64,000 nucleotides of DNA, from assembly GCA_021730205.1 (NCBI GenBank), contig CP072533.1:649380-713379 (forward strand), given 5' to 3'. The notes beneath the pieces were generated by a model, which saw only the letters and a program-made list of their open reading frames with translations, had not been told where the DNA came from and made no database searches. This document shows, one piece after another, positions 31,657 to 41,453 of this stretch. This DNA comes from Candidatus Ruthia sp. Cpac_8_S14. Lineage in GTDB: Bacteria > Pseudomonadota > Gammaproteobacteria > PS1 > Pseudothioglobaceae. The translations under genes were made by a program, and so were the position numbers. Each line of letters begins with the position of its first letter. The stretch's first letter is position 1.

Positions 31657-34425
31657 TTAAGAAAATTTCCTTACTTCACCATCACCATCTACATTCTCAA
31701 CACAACGACCACAAAGTTCTGGGTGTTTGGCATTATTACCCACATCTTCTCTATGATGCCAACAACGTACACACTTTTCATGTTTTGATTTGCTCACTTT
31801 AATAAATACACCCTCCATCGCCTTAATACAATCATCATTTTTCTCATTAAGTGTATGAATCCTAACATAAGAAGTAATGAAAACAAATCTTAGTTCATCA
31901 TCTAATTGACTAAGCGCGCTAAAAATATCAAGTTCACAATAAATATCAACCTCTGCCTCAAGCGAAGAGCCAATTATCTTTTCACTACGCATACTTTCCA
32001 TTTGTTTGCGGATAAACGGACTAATTTTACGTGTGATATCAATGGCTTTATTTTCATAGTTGAGTGTTAAATCTTCATACCAAGATGCTAAAAAAATACT
32101 GGTTTTTTTTTCACTCGGCATATTTTGCCAAATTTCTTCAGCTGTGAATGATAAAATCGGAGCTAACCAGCGTACCATTGCCTCAGTAATATGATGCAAT
32201 GCACTTTGCGCACTTCTTCTGGTTAAAGAGTCTGCTTGCGTGGTATATTGCCTGTCTTTAATAACATCAAGATAAAAACTACCAAGGTCATTGCTGCAAA
32301 AATTTAAAACCAATTGAACCACATGATGAAAATTATATTGTTCATATGCTTTGATAATTTGAGCCTGTAAATGAGCAGTTTTAGCAACAATCCATTTATC
32401 TAAATCTAGCATCTGTTTATTGTCAAGCAAATGCTCAACAGGATCAAAACCTTGCATATTCGCCAACATAAAACGTATGGTGTTACGAATACGGCGATAC
32501 GAATCAGCGGATCGTTTTAAAATCTCATCACTAACTGTCATTTCGCCTATGCAATCTGTACTGGCAATCCACAAACGTAGAACATCAGCACCTAAGTTAT
32601 TGACTACTTTTTGGGGGCTTATCACATTACCAAATGATTTAGACATTTTCTTTCCATCTTTATTAACAACAAAACCATGAGTTAATACGTTTTTGTAAGG
32701 CGCTTTATCATTAATAGCGACCGAGGAAATAAGTGATGACTGAAACCAGCCTCGGTGTTGGTCTGAACCTTCTAAGTATAAATCAGCCACATCAGACAGT
32801 TCTTTTCTTGCCTTTAGCACGGCAAAATGACTCACGCCTGAGTCAAACCAAACATCAAGTGTATCCATGGTTTTGTCATAATCACTCGCATCATCGCCAA
32901 TAAAATCTTGGGCATTAGATTCAAACCAAGCTTCAATGCCACTTTTCTCAATCTTATTTGAAATTTCTTTGAACAGTTCTTGAGTTCTTGGGTGTAATTC
33001 ACCCGTTTGCTTATGCACAAACAAAGTAATTGGTACACCCCAAAATCTCTGACGAGAAATACACCAATCAGGACGGTTACCCACCATTAGTTCAATACGT
33101 TTTTTACCCCAATCTGGCATCCAGTGTACTTTTGAAATTTCCTCATTAACTGTATCTCTAAGACCATTTAGCTGCATAGAAATAAACCACTGAGGGGTCG
33201 CTCTAAAAATAACAGGCGTTTTATGTCGCCAACAGTGTGGGTAAGAATGCATTAGTGATTCATGCTTAACCAATGTATTAGCCTGCTTAAGAATTTCAAT
33301 CACACTGACATTGGCTTTAAAAATAAACTGGCCACCTAAAAGTTCAGTCTCTTCAAAAAAAACACCTTTAGTATCTACTGGACACTCAACAGGTAGATTA
33401 TATTTTAATCCCACAATAAAATCTTCTTGACCATGTGCAGGTGCAGTATGTACTGCACCTGTGCCAGCATCAGTTGTTACATGCTCGCCTAGAATAATTG
33501 GCACTTGCTTATCGTAAAACGGATGTTTTACTTTTAATCCTTCTAGTTCACTACCAGAAAAAGTCTGTTTGCTAATAGTAGCCTCAAAAGCATAACGACT
33601 AATTAAATTTTCTGCCAAAACTTGAGCAAGCAATAAATATTCACTACCAATATCAACTAACACATAATCTAGTTCCGGATGGAGTGCTACAGCTTCATTA
33701 GCAGGCAATGTCCAAGGCGTTGTTGTCCAAGTAACAACTGAAACTGGCATATTTACATTAAAAATTGAATTATCAATAATTCTAAATTTAATGTCAATCG
33801 CCTCTGATTGTTTATCTTTATACTCAACTTCTGCCTCTGCTAAAGCAGAACCACACTCAGTACACCAATGCACAGGTTTATAGCCTTTAGATACATGACC
33901 ATTTTCAACAATCCGACCTAGAGCGCGAACAATATCAGCCTCATATTGAAAGTCTTTGGTTAAATATGGATTGTCCCAATCACTCAGAATACCTAAACGT
34001 TGAAAATCTTGTTTTTGCTTGGTTACTTGTTGGTCGGCATATTTTCTACATTCTGCTCTAAACGTATTAGCATCAATTTTAATGCCTACTTTGCCATGTT
34101 TCTTTTCAACATTAAGCTCAATTGGCAAACCGTGACAATCCCAACCTGGGACATACGGCGCATCAAAACCTGACAAAGATTTTGATTTAACAATCATGTC
34201 TTTTAAAACCTTATTAACTGCATGACCAATATGAATATCGCCATTTGCATAAGGAGGGCCGTCGTGTAAAACAAATTTTGGTTTGCCTTTGTTTTGATTA
34301 CGAATTTGTTTATAAAGTCCATCATCTTGCCATTTTTTAAAAAATCCGCCTTCACGATTGGCAAGGTTTGCCTTCATGGCGAATTGGGTGGTTGGAAGGT
34401 TTAAACTGGATTTATAATTAGACAT
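31657..34425 (-). CDS. ileS: Isoleucyl-tRNA synthetase
   Basis: This class I synthetase with post-transfer editing has 922 residues. It has the HIGH motif ([18 protein letters not shown]), a CP1 editing domain ([14 protein letters not shown] and the [14 protein letters not shown] loop), KMSKSFGN, and a C-terminal zinc knuckle with paired Cys ([12 protein letters not shown] and CGRCV). In many gammaproteobacteria lspA follows ileS; here aroB does. A -10 like TATAAT on the minus strand (34458-34463) lies 33 bases upstream of the start. Confidence 0.97.
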   Translation of the reverse strand: MSNYKSSLNLPTTQFAMKANLANREGGFFKKWQDDGLYKQIRNQNKGKPKFVLHDGPPYANGDIHIGHAVNKVLKDMIVKSKSLSGFDAPYVPGWDCHGLPIELNVEKKHGKVGIKIDANTFRAECRKYADQQVTKQKQDFQRLGILSDWDNPYLTKDFQYEADIVRALGRIVENGHVSKGYKPVHWCTECGSALAEAEVEYKDKQSEAIDIKFRIIDNSIFNVNMPVSVVTWTTTPWTLPANEAVALHPELDYVLVDIGSEYLLLAQVLAENLISRYAFEATISKQTFSGSELEGLKVKHPFYDKQVPIILGEHVTTDAGTGAVHTAPAHGQEDFIVGLKYNLPVECPVDTKGVFFEETELLGGQFIFKANVSVIEILKQANTLVKHESLMHSYPHCWRHKTPVIFRATPQWFISMQLNGLRDTVNEEISKVHWMPDWGKKRIELMVGNRPDWCISRQRFWGVPITLFVHKQTGELHPRTQELFKEISNKIEKSGIEAWFESNAQDFIGDDASDYDKTMDTLDVWFDSGVSHFAVLKARKELSDVADLYLEGSDQHRGWFQSSLISSVAINDKAPYKNVLTHGFVVNKDGKKMSKSFGNVISPQKVVNNLGADVLRLWIASTDCIGEMTVSDEILKRSADSYRRIRNTIRFMLANMQGFDPVEHLLDNKQMLDLDKWIVAKTAHLQAQIIKAYEQYNFHHVVQLVLNFCSNDLGSFYLDVIKDRQYTTQADSLTRRSAQSALHHITEAMVRWLAPILSFTAEEIWQNMPSEKKTSIFLASWYEDLTLNYENKAIDITRKISPFIRKQMESMRSEKIIGSSLEAEVDIYCELDIFSALSQLDDELRFVFITSYVRIHTLNEKNDDCIKAMEGVFIKVSKSKHEKCVRCWHHREDVGNNAKHPELCGRCVENVDGDGEVRKFS

Positions 34426-34803
34426 TAATACTTAAAGAAATAAAGATTAAAAGTGCAATTATACGTGATAGCACTGGATTTTAAAAACGATAATCCATCG
34501 CTAAAAGATAAAAAGGACTATTCTTTAACCCGATAAAAAATTCAAGTACACGAACAAAACAACACTAAACGGTGAAAATCATAACACCTAAAATACCGTC
34601 TGTATTTAAAATTTATTAATTGGCATGTGTTCTTTTTAATTGAATAATAAGGCCATTCCTACCACAAGCTTAAAAACACAAAAATATTTGAATAATTTGT
34701 TTAAAACTAGGGCTTGGTTTTAAAAATTTTCATAAAAGAGAACAATAAAAATGAGACAATTGCCAAGCCAACCATCAATAAACTCATATAAAAAATAAAG
34801 TTA
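34426..34803. other. Intergenic region with ileS promoter and one doubtful mini-ORF
   Basis: These 378 bases hold a minus-strand TATAAT at 34458-34463 that may drive ileS, with only a weak -35. A small inverted repeat lies at 34700-34724 (TTTAAAAC and GTTTTAAA). A minus-strand ORF of 26 codons (34787 to 34707) encodes a single hydrophobic helix, MSLLMVGLAIVSFLLFSFMK; it could be a tiny membrane protein or the worn end of a lost gene. No RNA gene is recognisable. Other gammaproteobacteria usually carry murJ or ribF here, and nothing convincing of either remains. Confidence 0.4.
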
Positions 34804-35532
34804 TTATCGCTCTACAGCATCAAGTAATAACTTCACTTGCCCAGGTTTTAAATAATCATATTGATTGGCTTTAAGATTATCAGGCAGACGAATCTCACCA
34901 AAACGAATACGGATAAGGCGTGATACCTTAAACCCTAATATCTCCCATAAACGCTTCACCTCATGCTTCCTCCCCTCTTTAAGTACAACTTTATACCAAC
35001 GATTAGCGCCCTGACCGCCACCAAATGTTATTTGGTTAAACTTAGCAAAACCGTCATCAAGCACAATACCTTGAGTCATTTTTTTTAAATCCTTACTCTC
35101 AATCTGACCTAATATCCTAACCGCATATTCTCTATCAATTTGCGAGCTAGGATGCATGAGCTTGTTAGCTAAATCGCCATTATTCGTAAAAAGTAATAGA
35201 CCAGAAGTGTTCAAATCAAGGCGCCCCACCATAACCCAGCGCGACTCTTTAGGCAATAAACTATAAACACTTTTTCGCCCTTTATCATCTGAATTAGAAC
35301 AAATAACGCCTGCTTGCTTGTTCAAAATAATAACTTTCGTTTCTTGCTCAAGATAGCGATTTAAATCAATTTTCCGCCCATCAATCTTAACACGATCCGT
35401 TATTCCAGCCTTATCACCAATACTGGCGGTTTTGTTATTAACCTCAATACGCCCCTGCTCAATTAAACGCTCTGCCCAACGACGAGAACCATAGCCTGCA
35501 CTAGCAATAAGTTTTTGTAATCTTTCAGTCAT
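34804..35532 (-). CDS. rluB: 23S rRNA pseudouridine-2605 synthase RluB
   Basis: RluB isomerises U2605 of 23S rRNA. An N-terminal S4 domain (RLQKLIASAGYGSRRWAERL) is followed by a RsuA/RluB-type catalytic domain with Asp in VMVGRLDLNTSGLLLFTN and the C-terminal blocks LKEGRKHEVKRLWEILG and LIRIRFGEIRLPDNL. The 242 residues are somewhat short against E. coli RluB (291), which has a long disordered tail. RluE/RluF are less likely, given the S4 domain and motif form. Confidence 0.9.
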   Translation of the reverse strand: MTERLQKLIASAGYGSRRWAERLIEQGRIEVNNKTASIGDKAGITDRVKIDGRKIDLNRYLEQETKVIILNKQAGVICSNSDDKGRKSVYSLLPKESRWVMVGRLDLNTSGLLLFTNNGDLANKLMHPSSQIDREYAVRILGQIESKDLKKMTQGIVLDDGFAKFNQITFGGGQGANRWYKVVLKEGRKHEVKRLWEILGFKVSRLIRIRFGEIRLPDNLKANQYDYLKPGQVKLLLDAVER

Positions 35533-35547
35533 TTAAGATATCGATAA

Positions 35548-35865
35548 ATTTTTCAAACTCTATATACAAATTCTAATTTTTATTTTACTCTCTAAGACGC
35601 GTAATAAAAGGTTCAGATTGTTTATAAATAGCAATAATCATTGATTCTTGAGATTTTTTTAATCATCTCAATATCATAAATATCAGCAGCAACACACCAG
35701 CATTGATATTTTCATAATAATTAAGTAAATTCCTAATTGCGATAGCCTCTCTTCTTGCAAATGAGTTGAATTTGCATAAATTGTAACATCATCTTCTCCG
35801 CTATTATGGATATGTCTTAGGATTCTCATGCCAGACTTTAAAAAATTATCTTCCAAGTCTTTCAT
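35548..35865 (-). pseudogene. Unrecognised decayed gene between trpS and rluB
   Basis: An open stretch of 60 codons (35865 to 35683) begins MKDLEDNFLKSGMRILRHIH and continues NSGEDDVTIYANSTHLQEER. Changing frame near 35700 continues into a hydrophobic helix (AGVLLLIFMILR) and a charged tail ending FITRLRE. This looks like a small protein with one C-terminal membrane helix broken by a frameshift. I do not recognise it. Elsewhere scpA and scpB often occupy the trpS-rluB interval, but the residues here do not resemble them. Confidence 0.45.
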
Positions 35866-35875
35866 TAATAAAGAA

Positions 35876-35911
35876 ATGGTTTGTCTTTTTTTGATGGTTT
35901 GTCTTTATTTT
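35876..35911. repeat. Two-copy 18-base tandem repeat
   Basis: ATGGTTTGTCTTT followed by a T-rich spacer occurs twice in direct tandem (35876 and 35894) with one mismatch in the tail. It lies in non-coding DNA upstream of the decayed ORF at 35865. The remainder of the interval up to trpS (35912-36063) holds nothing I can recognise. Confidence 0.6.
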
Positions 35912-36063
35912 TTTAATTGAAATTTACAACGAAAACAGCCACTATTAAAGTGCCTGTTGTGTGATTTGAAAAATTATTTGATTACTCAAGTCCGTTTGAC
36001 ACTTCTTGTAAAATAATCATTATTTTCTCCTTTCTAAACGTGCTATGAATAGGTAAATAATTA

Positions 36064-37263
36064 TTAATAATTAATGTTCATCGCTTCTCGTACCTCCATC
36101 ATGGTTTCTTTTGCAACACTTCTAGCTTTTTCAGAGCCCTCAAAAATAATTTGCTTAATAAGCCCTGGGTCTATCTGGTATTTAGCAATGCGCTCTTGTA
36201 TAGGTGCTAATTCCTCTTCAATGGCATTAATAACAGGCTGTTTACATTCTAAACAACCCATTTTCGCCTTAGTACAGCCTTCCACTACCCAACTACAAGT
36301 TGATTTATTTGAATACACTTCGTGTAGTTGCCATACTGGGCATTTTTGTGGATTGCCTACATTGGTCAGTTTGATTCTAGCAGGGTCAGTTGGCATGTGC
36401 TTAATCTTGGCTTGTATTTGTTCGGCAGTGTCTCGCAAGGAAATCGTATTACCATAAGATTTACTCATTTTATGACCATCCAGCCCTGGCATTTTTGAAG
36501 CTTTTGTTAATAATGATTCAGGTTCAGGCAAGATAATCCTGCCCACGCCTTCAATATAACCTAAAAGCCGTTCTCTGTCACCCAGAGTAATATTTTGTTG
36601 TTGCTGTAACAGAGCTTGCGCCTTTATTAAAGTCTCATCAACGCCTGTTTCTTGGTAGGCTTTACGCAATGAGCGGTACGATTTAGCTTGTTTCTTACCC
36701 ATTTTACTAATGGCAATTTCAGCCTTTTCTTCAAAATCAACTTCACGACCATAAAGATAATTAAAACGCCTAGCCACTTCACGTGTCAGCTCAATATGCG
36801 CCACCTGATCTTCACCGACTGGTACAAGCCCTGCTTTATAAATTAATATGTCTGCACTTTGCAATAAAGGGTAACCCAAAAATCCATAAGTTGTTAAATC
36901 TTTAGTGTTTAATTTAAACTGTTGATCCTTATATGAAGGCACACGCTCCAGCCAACTTAAAGGCGTTGACATGGAAAGCAATAAGTGTAGTTCTGCATGC
37001 TCAGGCACTTTAGATTGTACAAAAATTGTTGAAGTATTTGGATTAATACCTACGGCTAACCAATCAACCACCATTTCCATGATGTTAGTATTCAAATCTA
37101 TCTTATCTGAATAATGCGTAGTAAATGCGTGCCAATCAGCCACAAAAAAATAAGAATCATATTCATTTTGTAACGCTAGCCAATTTTTCAAAACGCCGTG
37201 ATAATGGCCTAAATGAAGCTGGCCTGTAGGTCGCATGCCTGATAAAATTCGTCTGTCTTGCAT
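36064..37263 (-). CDS. trpS: Tryptophanyl-tRNA synthetase
   Basis: This class I synthetase charges tRNA-Trp. It has RILSGMRPTGQLHLGHYHG (HIGH-like, about 5-23), the Trp pocket, GLVPVGEDQVAHIELTREV and the KMSKS loop GHKMSKSYGN. The 399 residues exceed the 334 of E. coli; the extra part is a C-terminal-side insertion (about 300-360) containing Cys pairs (CSWVVEGCTKAKMGCLECK), as in the longer TrpRS of some gammaproteobacteria. Whether those Cys bind metal is not known from the sequence. Confidence 0.95.
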   Translation of the reverse strand: MQDRRILSGMRPTGQLHLGHYHGVLKNWLALQNEYDSYFFVADWHAFTTHYSDKIDLNTNIMEMVVDWLAVGINPNTSTIFVQSKVPEHAELHLLLSMSTPLSWLERVPSYKDQQFKLNTKDLTTYGFLGYPLLQSADILIYKAGLVPVGEDQVAHIELTREVARRFNYLYGREVDFEEKAEIAISKMGKKQAKSYRSLRKAYQETGVDETLIKAQALLQQQQNITLGDRERLLGYIEGVGRIILPEPESLLTKASKMPGLDGHKMSKSYGNTISLRDTAEQIQAKIKHMPTDPARIKLTNVGNPQKCPVWQLHEVYSNKSTCSWVVEGCTKAKMGCLECKQPVINAIEEELAPIQERIAKYQIDPGLIKQIIFEGSEKARSVAKETMMEVREAMNINY

Positions 37264-37281
37264 ATAAATTAAATGAGCGAA

Positions 37282-37989
37282 TTATACCAAAGCTGAATGC
37301 AACGCTTTATATGTTTGGGCGTAGCTATACAAGCCTTCTAGCACTAAATTTTGATGAAGTTTAACCTGATGATGAAGTTTTAATGCAATTATCTTAGCAT
37401 CACCACCTGTTAGTAAAACAATTAAATCACTATAATTATTCAAATATTGCTCAATTTGTGCATTAATAGCGCCTATCATCATCTGGCTTGTACCAACTAA
37501 CCAACCTTCTTGGGTGTTATTTGTAGTCAAACCTAAAGATAGTTGTTGATCACCGCTAGAAAATTGAGCAAAACTATGTCTTAATGCACTCAAACCAGGC
37601 ATAATAAGCCCTCCTTGATGTTTGCCATTAGCTAATACTAAGTCAAAAGTCAGCGCAGTACCTGCATCAATAATTAGCAAATTTTGTTTGGAATAACGTT
37701 CAATACTAGCTAGCATTGCCAACCAACGGTCAGAGCCCAATGTAGACAGAATTTGATAGCCACATTCTAAAGATTTAAACATACGCTCAATCTTAACAAA
37801 ATGCGCATTATTAAGCTCGTCTAATATATGACAATCACCCACACAACTAACAAAAATTTTATCTGCTTTTGGTAATTTAGTTATATTGAATTCTTTGATA
37901 AGTGCTGAATTAGTTTCATCATTCAAGCGCCATTTGATAGCAGTATTACCAATATCAACTAATAAGCATGGCTCAGACTGGTACATCAA
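37282..37989 (-). CDS. coaX: Type III pantothenate kinase
   Basis: CoaX phosphorylates pantothenate, the first step of coenzyme A synthesis, with an ASKHA fold and a monovalent cation requirement. Visible motifs are the P-loop-like LLVDIGNTAIKW (about 9-20), GSDRWLAMLA, LIIDAGTALTFDLV with the catalytic Asp, and GGLIMPGLSALRHSF. At 235 residues it is typical. Together with coaD it covers two CoA steps within the window. Its start overlaps the nhaD stop by 17 bases. Confidence 0.93.
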   Translation of the reverse strand: MMYQSEPCLLVDIGNTAIKWRLNDETNSALIKEFNITKLPKADKIFVSCVGDCHILDELNNAHFVKIERMFKSLECGYQILSTLGSDRWLAMLASIERYSKQNLLIIDAGTALTFDLVLANGKHQGGLIMPGLSALRHSFAQFSSGDQQLSLGLTTNNTQEGWLVGTSQMMIGAINAQIEQYLNNYSDLIVLLTGGDAKIIALKLHHQVKLHQNLVLEGLYSYAQTYKALHSALV

Positions 37990-39349
37990 ATAAAGCGCCG
38001 TTCATTAATAGATGCGCACCAATACTTGCACCATAACCCAGTGCAATCACGCCCGTCCACCTAAGATGTGAGCTAAACGTATAAAGCCCTTTTGATTGGC
38101 CCATTAATGCCACACCTGCAGCAGAGCCCACTGAAAACAAACTACCACCCACCCCTATTGTGAGTGTTACTAATAACCATTGACCTAATGACATATCAGG
38201 ATTCATGCTTAATACTGCAAACATCACTGGGATATTATCGACAATGGCAGACAACACGCCCACCAAAATATTGGCATAAGTTGCCCCTAAAGATAAATAC
38301 ATGATCTCAGAAGTGAGTGCCAAATAACCCATAAAACTTAATCCGCCAACACTTAAAATCACCCCAAAGAAGAATAACAAAGTATCCCACTCTGCATTTG
38401 CTACTTTTTTAAACACATCAAATCCATCTTGTTGCAATTTACATTCAGATTTTCTGATAAAGTAAGCAACAATCATAAGATAACTCAAACCCGTCATCAT
38501 GCCCATTGCTGGTGGTAAATGTAAGAAATTATGAAAACTAACTGCGGTAATAATGGTAATAATAAAGAGAATAACAATAGTAATACCGCCCAATTTAATA
38601 TCAACTTTACTTTGGCCGCCCGTGGCGGCTACCTCGTTTTTAATAGAAAAATGCATGATAGCGGCTGGCACGATAAAATTAATCAATGATGGTACTAGCA
38701 AACTAAAAAATTGCGAAAACTCAACAATGCCCTTTTGCCATACCATAAGCGTGGTAATATCACCAAATGGACTAAACGCACCACCTGCATTGGCAGCCAC
38801 AACAATATTAATAAAAGCAATGGATACAAAACGTGGGTTACTTGCACCTACTGCTAACACGACTGCACCCATAATAAGTGCTGTGGTTAAATTATCAGCA
38901 ATTGGCGAGATAAAGAAAGCCAAAAACCCTGTCAGCCAAAAAAGTTGTCTAAAAGTTAAGCCTTTATTAACCAGCCAAACTTTAAGCGCTCTAAATATTT
39001 GTCTTTCACGCATGGCCTCAATATAAGTCATTGCCACTAATAAGAATAAAAACAACTCTGAATATTCTAATATATTATGTCTAAGCGCTACTTCAGCAGA
39101 ATGTGGCAAACCTTGACTGGCGTAGACCCAGCCAATCAACCCCCAAATAACACCTGCCACCAAGATAACAGGTTTGGATTTTTTAAAATGAGTAAATTCT
39201 TCCACCATTACCAGAATATAAGCCAACACAAACAACACAAGTGCTATATAACCTACCCAATGACTGGTTAGATCTAAGGTTGTAAGCGGCTCGCTAGTTG
39301 CAAAAGCGCTCACGGGTAAAAGTGTTAATAACTTTAATAACTTAATCAT
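37973..39349 (-). CDS. nhaD: NhaD-type Na+/H+ antiporter
   Basis: This inner-membrane antiporter of the ion-transporter superfamily, common in marine and alkaliphilic bacteria, exports Na+ or Li+ for H+. About twelve membrane helices run through 458 residues after an N-terminal signal-like segment (LLKLLTLLPVSAFA). Family blocks are FFISPIADNLTTALIMG, VAANAGGAFSPFGDITTLMVW, VGVLSAIVDNIPVMFAVL and GVGGSLFSVGSAAGVALMGQ. It overlaps ygfZ by eight bases. It points to sodium stress, in line with a marine habitat. Confidence 0.95.
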   Translation of the reverse strand: MIKLLKLLTLLPVSAFATSEPLTTLDLTSHWVGYIALVLFVLAYILVMVEEFTHFKKSKPVILVAGVIWGLIGWVYASQGLPHSAEVALRHNILEYSELFLFLLVAMTYIEAMRERQIFRALKVWLVNKGLTFRQLFWLTGFLAFFISPIADNLTTALIMGAVVLAVGASNPRFVSIAFINIVVAANAGGAFSPFGDITTLMVWQKGIVEFSQFFSLLVPSLINFIVPAAIMHFSIKNEVAATGGQSKVDIKLGGITIVILFIITIITAVSFHNFLHLPPAMGMMTGLSYLMIVAYFIRKSECKLQQDGFDVFKKVANAEWDTLLFFFGVILSVGGLSFMGYLALTSEIMYLSLGATYANILVGVLSAIVDNIPVMFAVLSMNPDMSLGQWLLVTLTIGVGGSLFSVGSAAGVALMGQSKGLYTFSSHLRWTGVIALGYGASIGAHLLMNGALFDVPV

Positions 39350-40007
39350 TTTTAATCCTTATTAATTTAGCGTCGTTGCATGTAATTTCGCTATCTTGAT
39401 ACTTGACCTCAATCGTTGCTAAATACTCTATTAATTTGCCAGCTGGTTTTACACAACGCACCACAATGCCTGATGCTTTTGCTGATTTTGAGCCAAGTGC
39501 AATCAATTTGTCACCCACGTTAAGCACTTGTTCACATTCAAATAACCGCATAAAACGCTTTGGCTTACCTAAGTAATGCAAACGTGCAATCACTTCTTGC
39601 CCAGGATAACAGCCCTTTGAAAAACTAACCCCAACTTCATCAATGTCTAAATTTAACTCTTGTGGAACAAATTTTTCACTAGTTATTAGATACACTTCAG
39701 GATGTTTCATCACATCAATCGGTGGATTGGTATTTAAAGTGGCTTGTTTTATTTCAACATTTGCCATTAATATAAACGTATTAAGACGCTTTAGTACCTT
39801 ATTCTGCAAATTATCAGGAAAATTCAAATAAAAATTACCTTTAACTTTGGTAACCCAAAATAAAGCAATTATCTTACCCTGATGCTGACAATAAGCATTT
39901 AACTGCCACTCATTCTCTCCAATAGAAGCAATATTATTACTCAACTGTCCTTGCAGAAAACTCTGTGCATCTGCCCCATTTATTTTTAAAGTTACTCTAT
40001 CTTTCAT
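39342..40007 (-). CDS. ygfZ: Folate-binding YgfZ/GcvT-fold protein, short form
   Basis: YgfZ uses tetrahydrofolate and supports Fe-S cluster enzymes such as MiaB. The diagnostic motif KGCYPGQEVIARLHYLGKP is intact at about 130-148, and the N-terminus VTLKINGADAQSFLQGQLSNN matches. The protein has 221 residues against about 326 in E. coli; the loss is from the middle and C-terminal regions. The motif-bearing core is complete enough to suggest function. The start codon lies immediately beside a 33-base inverted repeat, and no Shine-Dalgarno sequence is visible. Confidence 0.85.
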   Translation of the reverse strand: MKDRVTLKINGADAQSFLQGQLSNNIASIGENEWQLNAYCQHQGKIIALFWVTKVKGNFYLNFPDNLQNKVLKRLNTFILMANVEIKQATLNTNPPIDVMKHPEVYLITSEKFVPQELNLDIDEVGVSFSKGCYPGQEVIARLHYLGKPKRFMRLFECEQVLNVGDKLIALGSKSAKASGIVVRCVKPAGKLIEYLATIEVKYQDSEITCNDAKLIRIKND

Positions 40008-40089
40008 GGTTTTTTATTTTTTAAATTTAAAACTTAACTGCTCGAATTTTATCAGACAGTTAAGTTTTAAATTTAAAAAATAAAAAACC
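40008..40089. repeat. 33-base perfect inverted repeat abutting the ygfZ start
   Basis: The left arm is 40008-40040 and the right arm 40057-40089; they are perfect reverse complements around a 16-base loop. The outer parts are runs of T and A, while the inner stem AAACTTAACTG is mixed. The left arm begins at the base next to the ygfZ ATG, so the ygfZ leader would fold into this stem up to the start codon. Seven bases of the right arm are shared with the adjoining terminator stem, so the two structures compete. Confidence 0.9.
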
Positions 40090-40119
40090 CTTAGTCTTAA
40101 AATAAGACTAAGGGTTTTT
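40083..40119 (-). terminator. Strong bidirectional terminator of the porin gene
   Basis: Seventeen-base arms (40083-40099 and 40103-40119) form a perfect stem containing CCCTTAGTCTTA with a three-base loop. On the minus strand it is followed by T runs (TTTTTTATTTTTT). It lies 53 bases past the porin stop. Confidence 0.92.
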
Positions 40120-40122
40120 AAC

Positions 40123-40154
40123 TTTAACTTAAATTCTTATAAATTTAAGTTAAA
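40123..40154. repeat. Third inverted repeat 3' of the porin gene
   Basis: Thirteen-base arms TTTAACTTAAATT and AATTTAAGTTAAA surround six bases. It is AT-only apart from one C-G pair, so it is a weak RNA stem. It lies between the porin stop codon (40172) and the strong terminator and may be a secondary mRNA-end structure. Confidence 0.75.
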
Positions 40155-40171
40155 CTTTTGCAACTTTAAGC

Positions 40172-41206
40172 TTAGAACTTAACATCAAGTCTAAGACCTG
40201 TGTTAGTGGCATTAAAATTTTCAACATCAAAACCAGAAAGCTTAGCAATGTTAACTGTTAAAGTAGCGCCACTTAAAGGACGACTAACAATTAACTCTGA
40301 ACTTGTTACTTTATCACTAACACCGTAAGTGTCTCTAGTAAATATAGCCTTAACTGTATTACCTGCTAACTTAGTACTAACTGCAACACCTAAGATTTTA
40401 GTAAAGTCACCAACATTAGCAACAGCTGTTGCTGTACCACCACGAGCAGCTGTACCAATTAACATAGAACCTAATGGTGCTAAGTTGTTATTAGCAGAAC
40501 TAATATATATAGCATCGTTTTTGATTTGTGCCACATCCCACTTAAAGTTATTTACTTTACCACCAGCATGAATTAAAGTTGTGTCGTTATTAATATCTGT
40601 TTTGTCGTTCCATTGTTCAACTCCAACTGAAATATCGTTAAATGTACCTTTAAGAGTTAAATCTGTAAAGTCTTTAGGATCGTGTACTAAACCAACTGTA
40701 ATCGGACCAATTTTACCAGAAACACTTATATTAGTTGTATCATGAGCATTACTATTAGAAGCGTCAGCAGTAAACATGCCGAACTTCCAACCACCAACTT
40801 CAGTTGATGCAGAAAATGCATTTGCTTTGCTTCTACCTAAAGAGCGTGCACCTAAACCAATTGTATCCCAGTAGTCACCAGCTTTAATACTAACAGGACC
40901 TGCTTTTGTTGTAATATATAGACTATCCACATGAAGGCCTTTATTGTTATCCATTTCCGCAGGTAATTCATCTACACGAGTTTGACTACCATTACGAATA
41001 ACTGCAGTAATTTTAGTATCACCAGCAGCAGAAGAGCCAACTACTTTTAAACGAACGCGTTGGTTATCGTTATTCTTATTCTCATCAAGTGATCCAACTC
41101 TTTGTGAAGCAAAAGATATATAAGCATCACCTGTAATTGAAATGTCCGCTGTAGCAGCTACTGACATTGTTGCTGCAACAGCAGCAATTAATAATTGTTT
41201 TTTCAT
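40172..41206 (-). CDS. Porin-like outer-membrane beta-barrel protein
   Basis: The signal peptide MKKQLLIAAVAATMSVAATA is followed by a mature protein starting DISITGDAYISF, rich in alternating hydrophobic residues and Gly/Asn/Thr turns. It ends LRLDVKF; a terminal Phe is the BAM recognition signal. I start at ATG 41206, which has GGAG eight bases upstream; the frame extends 15 codons to a TTG with no site. The 344-residue size fits a 16-strand general porin. A near-consensus sigma-70 promoter and strong terminator suggest it is abundant, possibly the major outer-membrane protein. Substrate cannot be inferred. Confidence 0.85.
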   Translation of the reverse strand: MKKQLLIAAVAATMSVAATADISITGDAYISFASQRVGSLDENKNNDNQRVRLKVVGSSAAGDTKITAVIRNGSQTRVDELPAEMDNNKGLHVDSLYITTKAGPVSIKAGDYWDTIGLGARSLGRSKANAFSASTEVGGWKFGMFTADASNSNAHDTTNISVSGKIGPITVGLVHDPKDFTDLTLKGTFNDISVGVEQWNDKTDINNDTTLIHAGGKVNNFKWDVAQIKNDAIYISSANNNLAPLGSMLIGTAARGGTATAVANVGDFTKILGVAVSTKLAGNTVKAIFTRDTYGVSDKVTSSELIVSRPLSGATLTVNIAKLSGFDVENFNATNTGLRLDVKF

Positions 41207-41295
41207 TTTTTGTCTCCAAAATTTAAAAGTTATACCAAAAGAAATTTCCAATCTTTTAGCTTTCGTTACTTTGCATTACTACAAAGATGTGATAA

Positions 41296-41323
41296 ATTAT
41301 ACGCATTTGTTTTTAACAGTCAA
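41296..41323 (-). promoter_or_regulatory. Sigma-70 promoter of the porin gene
   Basis: Read on the minus strand: TTGACT (41323-41318), a 16-base spacer and TATAAT (41301-41296). This is near consensus and places the start site about 80 bases before the porin ATG. The rest of the interval up to 41453 is AT-rich DNA without a recognisable feature. Confidence 0.85.
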
Positions 41324-41453
41324 GTTTTTTTGTAAAAAAGATACAAAAATTGTAAAAATACTACAAAAATATGAATTTTATTTGTCTTAAAGTGCTTTAA
41401 ATCTTTCTGTAACTAGACTTAAATTCGCTTTGTTAAAAATACAACATTAAGTT

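Noticed and set aside
35548-35865. scpB remnant between trpS and rluB
   Set aside because: Position suggested it, but none of the readable residues match ScpA or ScpB motifs.
38553-39026. 157-codon plus-strand ORF inside nhaD
   Set aside because: Antisense shadow of a hydrophobic transporter gene.
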